64,000 nt of DNA from Vibrio coralliilyticus ATCC BAA-450 (GTDB lineage: Bacteria > Pseudomonadota > Gammaproteobacteria > Enterobacterales > Vibrionaceae): the NCBI RefSeq assembly GCF_000176135.1, contig NZ_ACZN01000016.1, positions 744,001-808,000 on the forward strand. The letters are read 5' to 3'. Below the pieces are notes generated by a model that was not told where the DNA came from, searched no databases, and worked only from the letters and a program-made list of their open reading frames with translations. Both the position numbers and the translations under genes were made by a program. Each line of letters starts with the position of its first letter. The stretch's first letter is position 1. Of this stretch, positions 25,531 through 34,589 are shown piece after piece.

Positions 25531-27006
25531 TTAGCTTTCAGCTTCAACTAACTCAGGCTGCTCATCTGCACGAGCTGCATCTAGCATCTTACGAATGATG
25601 ACAGAAGAAATCAGAGCAATTGCAACCATGACTACGGCTAGTACAGTTAGCAACTGGAAGTAATCACCGTAAACGTTTTGTACGATCTCTTGCGTTATTT
25701 CCTGGCCTTTTTCGAGTGCGATTGAGGTTGAGAATACCGCGCCCACGATACCACTCAATGCCATCGCCACTGAGAAGAGCGACACCGAGAAACCTTCAAT
25801 GTGTTTTGGAGCGACTGAAAGGATAAAGGCGACTACCAAGCTACCAACGATAACTTCGGCAAATGCTTGGAAGAAGTGAATCGCTAAGAAGACTTCAGGA
25901 CGAATCACAACGTCTTCACCAATGTTCATTACAGCCATTGTCAGAATACCAAAGGCGATAGCGGTGAAGATAAACGCAAAGCCGATCTTTGTCGCAGTGG
26001 AGAAGTTGATGCCTTTTTTCTCCAGAGAAGAAAACGTCATGGCAATCACAGGGCCCGCAACAATACACCAAAGTGGGTTCATTGCCATTGATGCTTCCGG
26101 AGCGATAGGGATGATGTTGAACAGGTCACCACGCATGGTGTTGATGGTTACCATGGTCATAGAGGTCATCATTTGACCGTAGTACACGAAGAAGCAGGTC
26201 GTGAGTACAGTCATGATAAGGATTGTGCCCATTTTCAACGCGTCTGACTTACCTGACTTGATCATTAATGTGATGAAATACAGGATAGCTGCAGCACCGA
26301 TGGCGTAGACAATGTTCTGGCCAATATCCATGTTTGAGAACATGAAGAACACTAAGCCAACCATTGCTGCCGAAAGGGCAAAGAACGACAGCCAGTTTTT
26401 AAGACTCACAGAGTTCTTGTCGATATCTGCACCCACACCAACTAACTGTTTGTTGAAGATGACTAGAGTAACAAAAGCGAAACCAGCCATTACCGCAGAC
26501 AGCATGAAGCTACCATGGAACCCGATTGCCAGGACAAACATTGGGAACAGATATTGGCCGAGAAGTGCACCGACATTGTTGACTGAGTAGTTGACGGGAT
26601 AGCCGTTTTCGAAGTCTTCTTCAGTAGAAAAAGTGCGTTTGTATAGACTTGGGTAAGAAGGAGACATCAAACCACGCGCGTAGCTCGCCAGTGCGATACC
26701 GACAAGGCTCATTGGCACGTTCGTTGTTGATGCACCTAGCACGAGTAGCGTATAGCCAGTTGCAAAAGTGCCGTAAGCAATAGTGAGTGAACGGTAGGCT
26801 CCAAGGAATTTATCTGCTATGAAGCCACCCGCGATAGCGAACAGTGGACCGATAGAAGAGAAAGCCCCGACAACCATCATGGTGTCCGCTTCACTATACC
26901 CCAGATCTTCTAAGAAGAAGCGGGTCAGGATAACCATCACACCGTAGAATGATAAACCAAACATTGCTTGGCAGAACATCATTGATTTGTTGAGTTTATT
27001 CCACAT
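25531..27006 (-). CDS. POT-family (proton-dependent oligopeptide) transporter
   Basis: The 491-residue protein has about 14 membrane helices and the POT/PTR2 pattern: an early GLSFYGVMVILTRFFLEDLGYS (compare the family ExxERxxYYG region) and GGFIADKFLGAYRSL after the second helix. Such carriers import di- and tripeptides with protons. The first charged motif diverges from E. coli DtpA, so substrate range may be unusual. The frame extends to 27219, but the upstream 71 codons have no family resemblance, so the ATG at 27006 is chosen. It is divergent from a carboxypeptidase gene. Confidence 0.8.
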   Translation of the reverse strand: MWNKLNKSMMFCQAMFGLSFYGVMVILTRFFLEDLGYSEADTMMVVGAFSSIGPLFAIAGGFIADKFLGAYRSLTIAYGTFATGYTLLVLGASTTNVPMSLVGIALASYARGLMSPSYPSLYKRTFSTEEDFENGYPVNYSVNNVGALLGQYLFPMFVLAIGFHGSFMLSAVMAGFAFVTLVIFNKQLVGVGADIDKNSVSLKNWLSFFALSAAMVGLVFFMFSNMDIGQNIVYAIGAAAILYFITLMIKSGKSDALKMGTILIMTVLTTCFFVYYGQMMTSMTMVTINTMRGDLFNIIPIAPEASMAMNPLWCIVAGPVIAMTFSSLEKKGINFSTATKIGFAFIFTAIAFGILTMAVMNIGEDVVIRPEVFLAIHFFQAFAEVIVGSLVVAFILSVAPKHIEGFSVSLFSVAMALSGIVGAVFSTSIALEKGQEITQEIVQNVYGDYFQLLTVLAVVMVAIALISSVIIRKMLDAARADEQPELVEAES

Positions 27007-27287
27007 AATAGTCTCATATAGTTGGTATAACACAGAATTAACATCTGATAATAATATCATCTGTGGCATGTTATAAATTGAAACAATTATCGCAGAAAAT
27101 GCATTCGATGCACGAGTTTTTCTAAATCTCGCATAACTTTTTATAATGAAGTTGATCCAAAACGTTTGCGTCGGATAAGTATCACTTGCAAACCTTTTGT
27201 CAGGAGTCTGCATTTTCATTTTGGTGCACTAACCTTTGTGTTAGCCTGTCTGGCAATCTCGCTCTTATTGATAAGGAAAGTAATTCA

Positions 27288-28412
27288 ATGAAGATCTTCA
27301 GCAATTTCGAAAGTGGCAGTATTGAAGTCGTCAATGCAGATGACAAAGATGCAATTCAACTTAAGATTCCTAATGACAACCAATCTGAATTTTATCAGTG
27401 GTTCCACTTTCGACTGGAGACAGAAGCCGAGCAGTCACATTCCATTCAGATTGTTGACCTGAAAAACTCTGCGTATCCAGAGGGTTGGAAGGATTATGAC
27501 GTAGTGGCCTCTTATGACCGAGAAGAGTGGTTCCGAATTCCTGCCGAATTTGACGGAGATACGCTCAGTTTCACCGTGATTCCAGAGCATGGCTCAGTTT
27601 ACTTCGCCTATTTTGCGCCTTATAGCTATGACCGACACCAAGATCTGTTGCATGCGGCGCAAAGCGCTCATCACTGCAAATTGGAAACTCTAGGTCATAC
27701 TCTTGATGGTAATGACATGAGCTTACTGACTTTTGGTGAACCGGAAGAAGGTAAGAAGAAAATCTGGGTCATCGCCAGACAGCACCCAGGTGAAACCATG
27801 GCCGAATGGTTTATGGAAGGGATGATTCAGCGCCTGATTGATGATGAAGACACAGGTGCACGTGCGCTACTGGATAAAGCGGTACTTTATGTTGTGCCAA
27901 ACATGAACCCTGATGGCAGTATCCGTGGCCATCTACGTTGCAACGCGATTGGTGTAAACCTTAACCGTGAATGGCAATCTCCAAGTATGGAGAAAAGCCC
28001 AGAAGTCTTTTTGGTAAGAGAGAAGATGCTTGAAACTGGTGTGGACATGTTCCTTGATATTCACGGCGATGAAGCGATTCCTTACAACTTTGTTGCGGGT
28101 TCAGAAGGCATTCCTTCTTATGATGAGCGACTAGCTTCACTTGAGACTGCATTTAAACAGGCACTGCATACTGTGACACCTGAATTCCAAGATGAGTTTG
28201 GTTATGACAAAGATGAGCCGGGTAAAGCTAACCTGACAGTAGGTTCAAATTGGGTAGCGGAGCAATTCAAGTGCTTGTCTTACACGATTGAAATGCCGTT
28301 TAAAGACAACAACGATTATCCCGATCCTCTTTATGGATGGTCGCCAGAAAGAAGTCTTCAGTTTGGTGCCGATACCTTGTCTGCAACGTTAGCGGTTTCT
28401 GACAAAATCTAG
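27288..28412 (+). CDS. M14-family zinc carboxypeptidase (cytosolic carboxypeptidase-like)
   Basis: The 374-residue protein has an N-terminal beta domain (about residues 1-120, of the type found in M14_N carboxypeptidases) and a zinc peptidase domain with HPGETMAEWFMEG (His-x-x-Glu zinc ligands), an arginine in GVNLNREWQSPS, and the third ligand in DIHGDEAIP. It has no signal peptide, so it is probably cytoplasmic. AAGGAAA lies about 8 bases before the chosen ATG at 27288. It is divergent from a peptide transporter gene, which suggests it may trim imported peptides; this is inferred. Confidence 0.85.
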   Translation: MKIFSNFESGSIEVVNADDKDAIQLKIPNDNQSEFYQWFHFRLETEAEQSHSIQIVDLKNSAYPEGWKDYDVVASYDREEWFRIPAEFDGDTLSFTVIPEHGSVYFAYFAPYSYDRHQDLLHAAQSAHHCKLETLGHTLDGNDMSLLTFGEPEEGKKKIWVIARQHPGETMAEWFMEGMIQRLIDDEDTGARALLDKAVLYVVPNMNPDGSIRGHLRCNAIGVNLNREWQSPSMEKSPEVFLVREKMLETGVDMFLDIHGDEAIPYNFVAGSEGIPSYDERLASLETAFKQALHTVTPEFQDEFGYDKDEPGKANLTVGSNWVAEQFKCLSYTIEMPFKDNNDYPDPLYGWSPERSLQFGADTLSATLAVSDKI

Positions 28413-28430
28413 TTAGAAATCATTTGATTT

Positions 28431-28458
28431 AAAAAGCGCAGCCTGTCTGCGCTTTTTT
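28431..28458 (+). terminator. Intrinsic terminator after the carboxypeptidase gene
   Basis: AAAAAGCGCAG (28431-28441) pairs with CTGCGCTTTTTT (28447-28458) over a 5-base loop. Confidence 0.85.
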
Positions 28459-28560
28459 GTTCGCGTTAGTAATACTATCGCTGAGCGAAAGATATCCTCG
28501 CTGGGCGATTGACACCGATATGCGTACCTTTTGAGTATCGATAACATAAGGTATTCAGCT

Positions 28561-29964
28561 ATGTCACAGCATCCCTCATTTTGGTTTAAACAGGCTCTAG
28601 AGAGAGAGCATCCCCTTGATACGCAATCTTTGTCACAGGACATTACGGTTGATGTGGCTATTGTTGGCGGTGGTTATACCGGTTTATGGACTGCCATCAT
28701 GCTCAAAGAGCAGCAACCTGAACTTGAGATCATCGTGATTGACAAAGGGCTGTGTGGCAGCGGGGCATCTGGTGCGAATGGTGGCTGTATGCTGACTTGG
28801 TCTACCAAATACCCAACGATGAAACGTTTATTTGGTGAGGATGAGGCGAAAAGACTCGTTAAATCATCTGAAGCTGCGGTATACGAAATCGAGCAATTTT
28901 GCCAACAGCATGGGATAGACGCAGAACTGCGCCGACAGGGCACTTACTACACCGCAACCAACACCGCTCAACGGGGCGCGATGCAGCCAGTGGTCGATGA
29001 ACTTAGGCGACTAAATATCAGCAGTTGGCAAAAATGCAACGATGACGCTATCGCTCGGTTAGCGGGTTCTACGAAGCATATTGAAGGGTACTATTCGCCT
29101 GCGGCAGGGAGTGTTCAGCCAGCTTTATTGGTTCGTGGCCTTCGCCGAGTTGCTATCAAGAAAGGCATCAAAGTGTTTGAGAATACGCCAATGACGCAGC
29201 TTAACTTTGGCGCTCCTGCAACCGTTATAACTCCAAACGGCAACATCACAGCGGACAAAGTGGTCTTGGGCTTAAACGCTTGGATGGTTGAACACTTTAA
29301 ACAGTTTAAGCGCAGTATTGTGGTGGTATCTTCCGATATGGTCATTACTGAACCGCTTGAAAATGCTCTTGAAAAGAGTGAGTTTGACCGGGGTGCAGCG
29401 GTAGTAGACTCTCGTATCTTTGTTCATTACTACCGAGACACCAAAGACGGAAGGCTCATGCTAGGTAAGGGCGGTAATCGGTTTTCGTTTGGTAATCGGG
29501 TTGAAAATATGTTTAACCAACCCACTCGATATTTCTCCATTTTGAATAAGTCGTTTAAGAAGCTATTTCCCCAGTTTAAAGAGGCCAAATTTGCCTACAA
29601 CTGGACAGGTGGATCTGACCGTTCGGTAACGGGATTGCCCTTCTTTGGTCGTCTTCAGGAGCAGAAAAACATCTTTTATGGATTCGGTTATTCAGGCAAT
29701 GGCGTAGTGCAGACCCGCATGGGCGGAAAGATATTGTCTTCTCTTGTACTTGGGAAAAATAATGATTGGACTCGAAGTGGGTTAGCACAAGGGCCGTTAG
29801 GGTCTTTTCCACCAGAGCCGATAAGGTGGCTAGGCGCCATGATGGTGAGAAATGCGGTACGAAGAAAAGAAGAAGCTGAAGATAATGAGCAATCGCCAAT
29901 AGCCTGGGATAAATGGTTAGCAAAACTTGCAGGAGCTGCGGGTAAAGCAGATAAGGTTGAATAA
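28561..29964 (+). CDS. FAD-dependent amine oxidoreductase (DAO family), possibly aminophosphonate oxidase-like
   Basis: The 467-residue protein has an N-terminal FAD-binding Rossmann motif, VDVAIVGGGYTGLW (about residues 30-43), then CGSGASGANGGCMLTW and a C-terminal FAD-contact region YGFGYSGNGVVQTRMGGK. These match the DAO branch with PuuB, glycine oxidase-like and the putative aminophosphonate oxidoreductases. A role on amines or on N-methyl-AEP is plausible: the AEP locus is 4 kb upstream and there are no intervening phosphonate genes. No PhnR-type palindrome is visible upstream, which weighs against it. The AAGG site precedes the ATG at 28561; the following gene is a GcvA-type regulator. 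Confidence 0.75.
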   Translation: MSQHPSFWFKQALEREHPLDTQSLSQDITVDVAIVGGGYTGLWTAIMLKEQQPELEIIVIDKGLCGSGASGANGGCMLTWSTKYPTMKRLFGEDEAKRLVKSSEAAVYEIEQFCQQHGIDAELRRQGTYYTATNTAQRGAMQPVVDELRRLNISSWQKCNDDAIARLAGSTKHIEGYYSPAAGSVQPALLVRGLRRVAIKKGIKVFENTPMTQLNFGAPATVITPNGNITADKVVLGLNAWMVEHFKQFKRSIVVVSSDMVITEPLENALEKSEFDRGAAVVDSRIFVHYYRDTKDGRLMLGKGGNRFSFGNRVENMFNQPTRYFSILNKSFKKLFPQFKEAKFAYNWTGGSDRSVTGLPFFGRLQEQKNIFYGFGYSGNGVVQTRMGGKILSSLVLGKNNDWTRSGLAQGPLGSFPPEPIRWLGAMMVRNAVRRKEEAEDNEQSPIAWDKWLAKLAGAAGKADKVE

Positions 29965-30020
29965 TACGTTTGTCATATAGTCTTGGCATGCTGAACGTTT
30001 TAACGGTCAAACTGCCTACC

Positions 30021-30914
30021 ATGCGTTTCATCCCTCCTCTTAACGCTTTAAAAGCTTTCGAATCCGCAGCTCGGTTACAGAGCTTAACCAGAGCTGCGGA
30101 AGAACTTAATGTGACTCGGGCTGCTGTAAGTCAGCAAGTTAAGCAACTGGAAACTTATCTTGATGCGACCTTGTTTGAGCGTAAAGGCGCCAAGCTACTG
30201 CTAACGCAAGATGCTCAATACTACTTACCGCTACTGACCCAAATGTTTGAATCACTGTCGGTCGGAACAGAGCAACTTTTTCAACGCAAACACCGCCAAA
30301 TGCTGAAGCTGAGCATTGCGCAAAGCTTCTGTTTTCAATGGTTAATTCCACGTCTCGAAGACTTTCGCCGCGAATATCCCAATGTAGAGCTTAAGGTATT
30401 CACCACATCCAACGCTTATCCGAATGGGAGTAACGTAGCGGACATTGAAATCATTAACGGACCTTTACCTCATGATGAAGTGAAGACAAAGCTACTGATG
30501 GAAGAAAGCTGGGTTCTGGTTGCGGCTCCGCGACTCGTTACATCCAAGCCGTTGAACACGCTGGAAGAACTTGCCGGGTGTGACAAAATTGCCACAACGG
30601 GTTACAAAGAAGACTGGCAATTCTGGTTCGATTACCACCAGTATATGGGAGCTGTAAAAGAGCCTTCGTTACAGTTTGATCACTCCCTTCTTTCTATTGA
30701 GTCAGCTGTTGCGGGGTTGGGTGTGCTGTTAGTGAAAGAGTTGTTGGTCGAAGAGCAGCTTATTCAGGGCAGTCTAGTGAAAGTAGGCGATAAAAAAGTG
30801 CCCAGTCGAGATGGGCACTATTTATTGCAGCGTGATCTTCACAATCCACTGGCTACTCAATTCTCTGAGTGGATCACCAAGAGTTTAGATTACTCACACG
30901 GTGGGGCCATATGA
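30021..30914 (+). CDS. LysR-family regulator, GcvA-like
   Basis: The 297-residue protein begins MRFIPPLNALKAFESAARL, the GcvA-type start, followed by the helix-turn-helix LTRAAEELNVTRAAVSQQVKQLE and an inducer-binding domain after residue 90. GcvA relatives regulate glycine or amine use. The preceding oxidoreductase gene ends 57 bases earlier on the same strand, so it may be the target. An ATG at 29988 is a possible longer start. The end overlaps the convergent serine deaminase gene by 25 bases. Confidence 0.85.
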   Translation: MRFIPPLNALKAFESAARLQSLTRAAEELNVTRAAVSQQVKQLETYLDATLFERKGAKLLLTQDAQYYLPLLTQMFESLSVGTEQLFQRKHRQMLKLSIAQSFCFQWLIPRLEDFRREYPNVELKVFTTSNAYPNGSNVADIEIINGPLPHDEVKTKLLMEESWVLVAAPRLVTSKPLNTLEELAGCDKIATTGYKEDWQFWFDYHQYMGAVKEPSLQFDHSLLSIESAVAGLGVLLVKELLVEEQLIQGSLVKVGDKKVPSRDGHYLLQRDLHNPLATQFSEWITKSLDYSHGGAI

Positions 30915-32260
30915 ATAACCGCTAACCCGCCAAGTGACGTTTCACGATATTTCTTGATCATATCCTTACCCGTTTGATACATAGTAGCGATGACTTTATC
31001 TAGAGAGATTAAGCACTTGCTGGTTCGTTTCAGAGCCATGCGCGATGCATTAATCGCTTTCATTGCTCCCATCGCATTACGCTCGATACACGGCACTTGC
31101 ACTAGGCCACCAATTGGGTCACAAGTCATACCCAATGAATGCTCCATAGCAATCTCTGCTGCAATACAGATCTGTTCATTGCTACCGCCTCTAAGTGCTG
31201 TCAAGCCTGCCGCAGCCATAGACGATGAAACACCAACTTCACCCTGACAGCCAACTTCAGCACCAGAAATGGACGCATTGGTTTTATAAAGAATACCAAT
31301 CGCTCCAGCGACCGCGAGGAAATCTTTAATCTGCTTAAGGTCGAGTTCTTTGATAAATCGATGGTAATACATCAATACTGCTGGAATCACACCTGCGGCG
31401 CCATTGGTAGGCGAGGTGACTACCTGGCCACCTGCAGCGTTTTCCTCACTGACGGCAAAGGCAAATAAGTTAATCCAATCCATGATTTCCATTGGATCGT
31501 TTTCGATTGATTCGTTGGCTTCCAGTTTTTTGAGCAAGTTAGGCGCACGTCGGGTAACATTCAAGCCACCTTCTAGAATCCCTTCGGTTTCAAAGCCGCG
31601 TTGCATGCAGAGTGACATGACTTTCCATATCTGTTCTGCTTTGCGGTCAATTTCATCGGCGTCGAAAAAGCACACTTCGTTTTGCAGAATCATACCGCCA
31701 AGGCTGAATCCATTTTCCTCTGCCATGTTGAGCATTTCGTCTGCAGAGGTAAATGGATAGGGCACGTCGACCGATTGCTCACTGCCACCATTCTCCAGCT
31801 CTGCCGCTGTGGCAATGAAGCCGCCGCCGATAGAGTAGTAGGTTTCAAATGCGAGCTGTGTCCCAAACGAATCATAAGCTGTTATCGTCATACCGTTTTC
31901 ATGTAACGGCAGGTTGTCGCTATGGAATACAATGTCACTCTCGTAGCCGAATGCAATGGTATGTGCGTCAGCTAATAGCAGCGAACCTTCGTCCAGCGTC
32001 TGTTCGAGTGCCTGTTTAGCACTGGTCATCTTGATGGTGTCTGGCCTGTTACCCATAAGCCCGAGTATCACTGCACGATCCGTGTGGTGACCTATCCCTG
32101 TCAAAGACAGAGAACCATACAGATCAACCTGTACTCTATGCACTTTCGACAGAGACTCGTTGAGCAGGCGCGTAAAGTGGTAACCGGCCAGCATAGGCCC
32201 GTTGGTGTGGGAACTGGATGGTCCAACTCCGACTTTAAAAATATCGAAAATCGACAGCAT
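30890..32260 (-). CDS. sdaA: L-serine ammonia-lyase (iron-sulfur type)
   Basis: The enzyme deaminates L-serine to pyruvate and ammonia in the cytoplasm. The 456-residue protein has the beta domain at the start (SIFDIFKVGVGPSSSHTNGPMLAG) and the iron-sulfur catalytic part with GCQGEVGVSSSMAAAGL and HSLGMTCDPIGGLVQVPC, holding the cysteines of the cluster. The length matches the SdaA/SdaB/TdcG type. SdaA and SdaB are not distinguished here, so the symbol is a family label. AGGAAG precedes the ATG. The stop overlaps the convergent LysR gene. Confidence 0.9.
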   Translation of the reverse strand: MLSIFDIFKVGVGPSSSHTNGPMLAGYHFTRLLNESLSKVHRVQVDLYGSLSLTGIGHHTDRAVILGLMGNRPDTIKMTSAKQALEQTLDEGSLLLADAHTIAFGYESDIVFHSDNLPLHENGMTITAYDSFGTQLAFETYYSIGGGFIATAAELENGGSEQSVDVPYPFTSADEMLNMAEENGFSLGGMILQNEVCFFDADEIDRKAEQIWKVMSLCMQRGFETEGILEGGLNVTRRAPNLLKKLEANESIENDPMEIMDWINLFAFAVSEENAAGGQVVTSPTNGAAGVIPAVLMYYHRFIKELDLKQIKDFLAVAGAIGILYKTNASISGAEVGCQGEVGVSSSMAAAGLTALRGGSNEQICIAAEIAMEHSLGMTCDPIGGLVQVPCIERNAMGAMKAINASRMALKRTSKCLISLDKVIATMYQTGKDMIKKYRETSLGGLAVIHMAPPCE

Positions 32261-32408
32261 AAACTAACTTCCTGTTGATATGGCCTGTTGATCAGACTCT
32301 ATTTAAATATAGTTAACAAAATATTAACCTTGCTAACGCTATCTACAAAGAAGATGTTTGTACAGTACTTCAGCAAGTTAGTATTAATAATTGAGAAGTG
32401 AGTAAATA

Positions 32409-33260
32409 ATGAACATTCGTAATGTGGTTATTGTTCTTGGCAAGCGACTTGTTGGCAATGCTCTGACCGCTGAAGGGAAGTCACGTGTTGAAGCTTTGCC
32501 AAAGTTACTCAGTTCTTATGACCTGAATGAAACGGCATTGTTGTTTTGTGGTGGTGTGACGCCAGGTCAAACCACATCAGAAGCGATGGCAATGAGAGAT
32601 TACTTCAAGCAATTACCGTCGGCGAAGATGTTCCATGACTTGAACATTATTCTAGAAAGTGATTCTCAGAATACGGTACAAAACATCCACAATGCTGCAT
32701 TGAAGTTAAAGCAACTCGGCATAGAAGATCAACGTGTTGATGTGACACTCGTGTCCAATGATTACCATCTCAAGCGTATTTTTGAAATCCAGTCATTGAT
32801 GGATGAACAGGGCTTGTTGCGTACCCTTAAACAGCACTGTGCAAGTTCTGGATTAAATCTGCATATTGACCAAGACATAGATCAGCATTGCAGTGTTATG
32901 TATCCGCATCAAGGTTTGTATGCTCAAGCGTTTTTATTGGTAGATGAGTTGACGACGTATCGAGTTTATTTAGAAGGGGTGGTGAACAGAGCGTTTGATA
33001 GGCCGTTAGATGATGTCAGGTGTTTGCCCGAAAAGTTGGCTTTGCGCGCTTTGTCATTACTGGAAGTGTTAAATCTGCCGGTGGAAATACAGGATAAGTT
33101 ACAGTCCATGAAAGAGGTTGTCCTCACAACAACCTCAGAACTCGACTGTCACGCAATGGAATCGCGGTTGATGTATTTCCACCAAACGTTGACGTGGCTA
33201 AACAGGCAACTTGATCCAGAAAATCAGCGAAACTATAGCGTTAACGAACTCTCATGCTAA
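32409..33260 (+). CDS. YdcF/SanA-family (DUF218) protein
   Basis: The 283-residue protein has the DUF218 pattern in its first 150 residues: VVIVLGKRLVGN, FCGGVTPGQTTSEAMAMRDYF, a conserved LESDSQNTVQNIHNA and VTLVSNDYHLKR. YdcF binds S-adenosylmethionine in E. coli, while other members affect envelope integrity; this one lacks a signal peptide. A C-terminal extension of about 130 residues is not part of the domain and is not recognised. It overlaps the convergent next gene by 20 bases. Confidence 0.75.
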   Translation: MNIRNVVIVLGKRLVGNALTAEGKSRVEALPKLLSSYDLNETALLFCGGVTPGQTTSEAMAMRDYFKQLPSAKMFHDLNIILESDSQNTVQNIHNAALKLKQLGIEDQRVDVTLVSNDYHLKRIFEIQSLMDEQGLLRTLKQHCASSGLNLHIDQDIDQHCSVMYPHQGLYAQAFLLVDELTTYRVYLEGVVNRAFDRPLDDVRCLPEKLALRALSLLEVLNLPVEIQDKLQSMKEVVLTTTSELDCHAMESRLMYFHQTLTWLNRQLDPENQRNYSVNELSC

Positions 33261-33906
33261 TGCGAGTTTTCACAGCGGCGAGCGCAATGAGGCAGTAACA
33301 AAGTAGCTCCATGCTTTCCTCGGACACGTTCTTAACTTGTCGAATGTAGTGCTCGCCCATGACTGAGTGCCAGAAATGTCCCATACCGTACAGACGAGAA
33401 AATACGATCAGTAAAACGACGCCGCCAATCAAGAAATTCATGTGACGAGCGTTTAAAATCGTCGCCATTTCGTTGACAGTGTTCTTTCCTCCTCGATAAG
33501 CATAAATGCACGCAACAGCAGTGACGGCTAATGCTGGAAGCACCCAAGCACCGTGGAAAATCATATCAAACCAGACATCCATTTCACGTATCGCTAAAAC
33601 AGTGAAAAAGCCACTAATTAAAGCCGCAGCATGAGTTATGTCTTTTCGCTCTCGCATCAGGCTGTAAAAAGCCCAGACTGAAATCACCAACATCATCAGT
33701 TGTAATGACTCCGTAATGGACGCTTCACCAAATCCGGCGTTTAGGTAGCTGAAATCAGCGCGAATCGATAAGTTAACCAAAATGCTGATTGCTACGATAA
33801 TGAGCGCATTGAGTGCTGATTTATAAATAACTTTTTTGGATTGAAGCGAAATAGATTCGGAGGTAGTTGCTTGTTCCTCGTGCAGTGAGGGAGTTTTTTG
33901 CTTCAT
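33241..33906 (-). CDS. Inner-membrane protein of unknown function
   Basis: The 221-residue protein has six predicted membrane helices (starting near residues 30, 67, 90, 115, 150 and 200) with a polar N terminus. Conserved-looking charged residues lie in LAIREMDVWFDMIFHGAW and LYGMGHFWHSVMGEHYIRQ, which could form a site in the membrane. I do not recognise the family. The ATG at 33906 is chosen because the upstream 21 codons have no good start; GGAT lies before it. The end overlaps the YdcF-like gene by 20 bases. Confidence 0.6.
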   Translation of the reverse strand: MKQKTPSLHEEQATTSESISLQSKKVIYKSALNALIIVAISILVNLSIRADFSYLNAGFGEASITESLQLMMLVISVWAFYSLMRERKDITHAAALISGFFTVLAIREMDVWFDMIFHGAWVLPALAVTAVACIYAYRGGKNTVNEMATILNARHMNFLIGGVVLLIVFSRLYGMGHFWHSVMGEHYIRQVKNVSEESMELLCYCLIALAAVKTRISMRVR

Positions 33907-34130
33907 AATAACATCCAGTGTAGAACGGTATAAATGTGATGTGCGACACATTCTATTCCTCACTTTCACTGTTTTGTCAGTAAAATGTCATAAATAAAAC
34001 ACCGTTCATTAGTTGCATATTGTTACAGATTGAACTGATTGGTAAAGGAGTTATTGGCTGAATTGTCCCGAGACCACTCGAATTAGATGCTTCAAGTGGC
34101 TGGGGTGATTAATCGCGGTGGGTGTACGTA

Positions 34131-34388
34131 TTAGCTCTCTGAAGATTTCTGGTGTTGGCGATAGTATTCCCACTGCTCGATTCGGTTGTCCGAAGAAAGG
34201 ACACAGTAGGTAACACGTTTTTCATTTTCGCTCACGGTTTCTAGTTTCCCGCCTTGCTGCGCACAGTAGACGGAAGCCGGATTGGCAATAGAGGTGTAGC
34301 CTTTCACTTCATATTCATCAGGTTCACTAGCGCAGCCAGCGAGTGCTATTGCTGCTGCCGAGGTCAAAACCCAAGTCGCTTTTTTCAT
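34131..34388 (-). CDS. DUF333 lipoprotein
   Basis: The 85-residue protein has a lipobox, ALAGC at residues 15-19, in a short signal sequence, so it is a membrane-anchored lipoprotein. The mature part has the DUF333 pattern NPASVYCAQQGGKLETV with a second cysteine in VTYCVLS, often noted near hemolysin-like and envelope proteins but of unknown function. GGAG lies before the ATG. Confidence 0.85.
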   Translation of the reverse strand: MKKATWVLTSAAAIALAGCASEPDEYEVKGYTSIANPASVYCAQQGGKLETVSENEKRVTYCVLSSDNRIEQWEYYRQHQKSSES

Positions 34389-34589
34389 TCTCGTTCTCCA
34401 ATCGAATCAATCAGTCGCATATCGAGTATAGAAGAGTAGATAAAAAACATTGCCTTAAGTTTGTTAAAAGATCGAAGGTGTCTAAAATTAAAATGTACTC
34501 ATAGTACTTATCTATGAAACAAGTATTGAAGCAAAAGTACCAGTTATTCGAAATGTGTGCATTGTGCTGTGAAAGATAAGGATATAAAG

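Noticed and set aside
27100..27112. TGCAT TCG ATGCA palindrome in the peptide transporter region
   Set aside because: The arms are only five bases long and similar sequences are expected by chance.
27007..27219. N-terminal extension of the peptide transporter
   Set aside because: The 71 extra codons lack similarity to POT carriers, and the good start lies at 27006.
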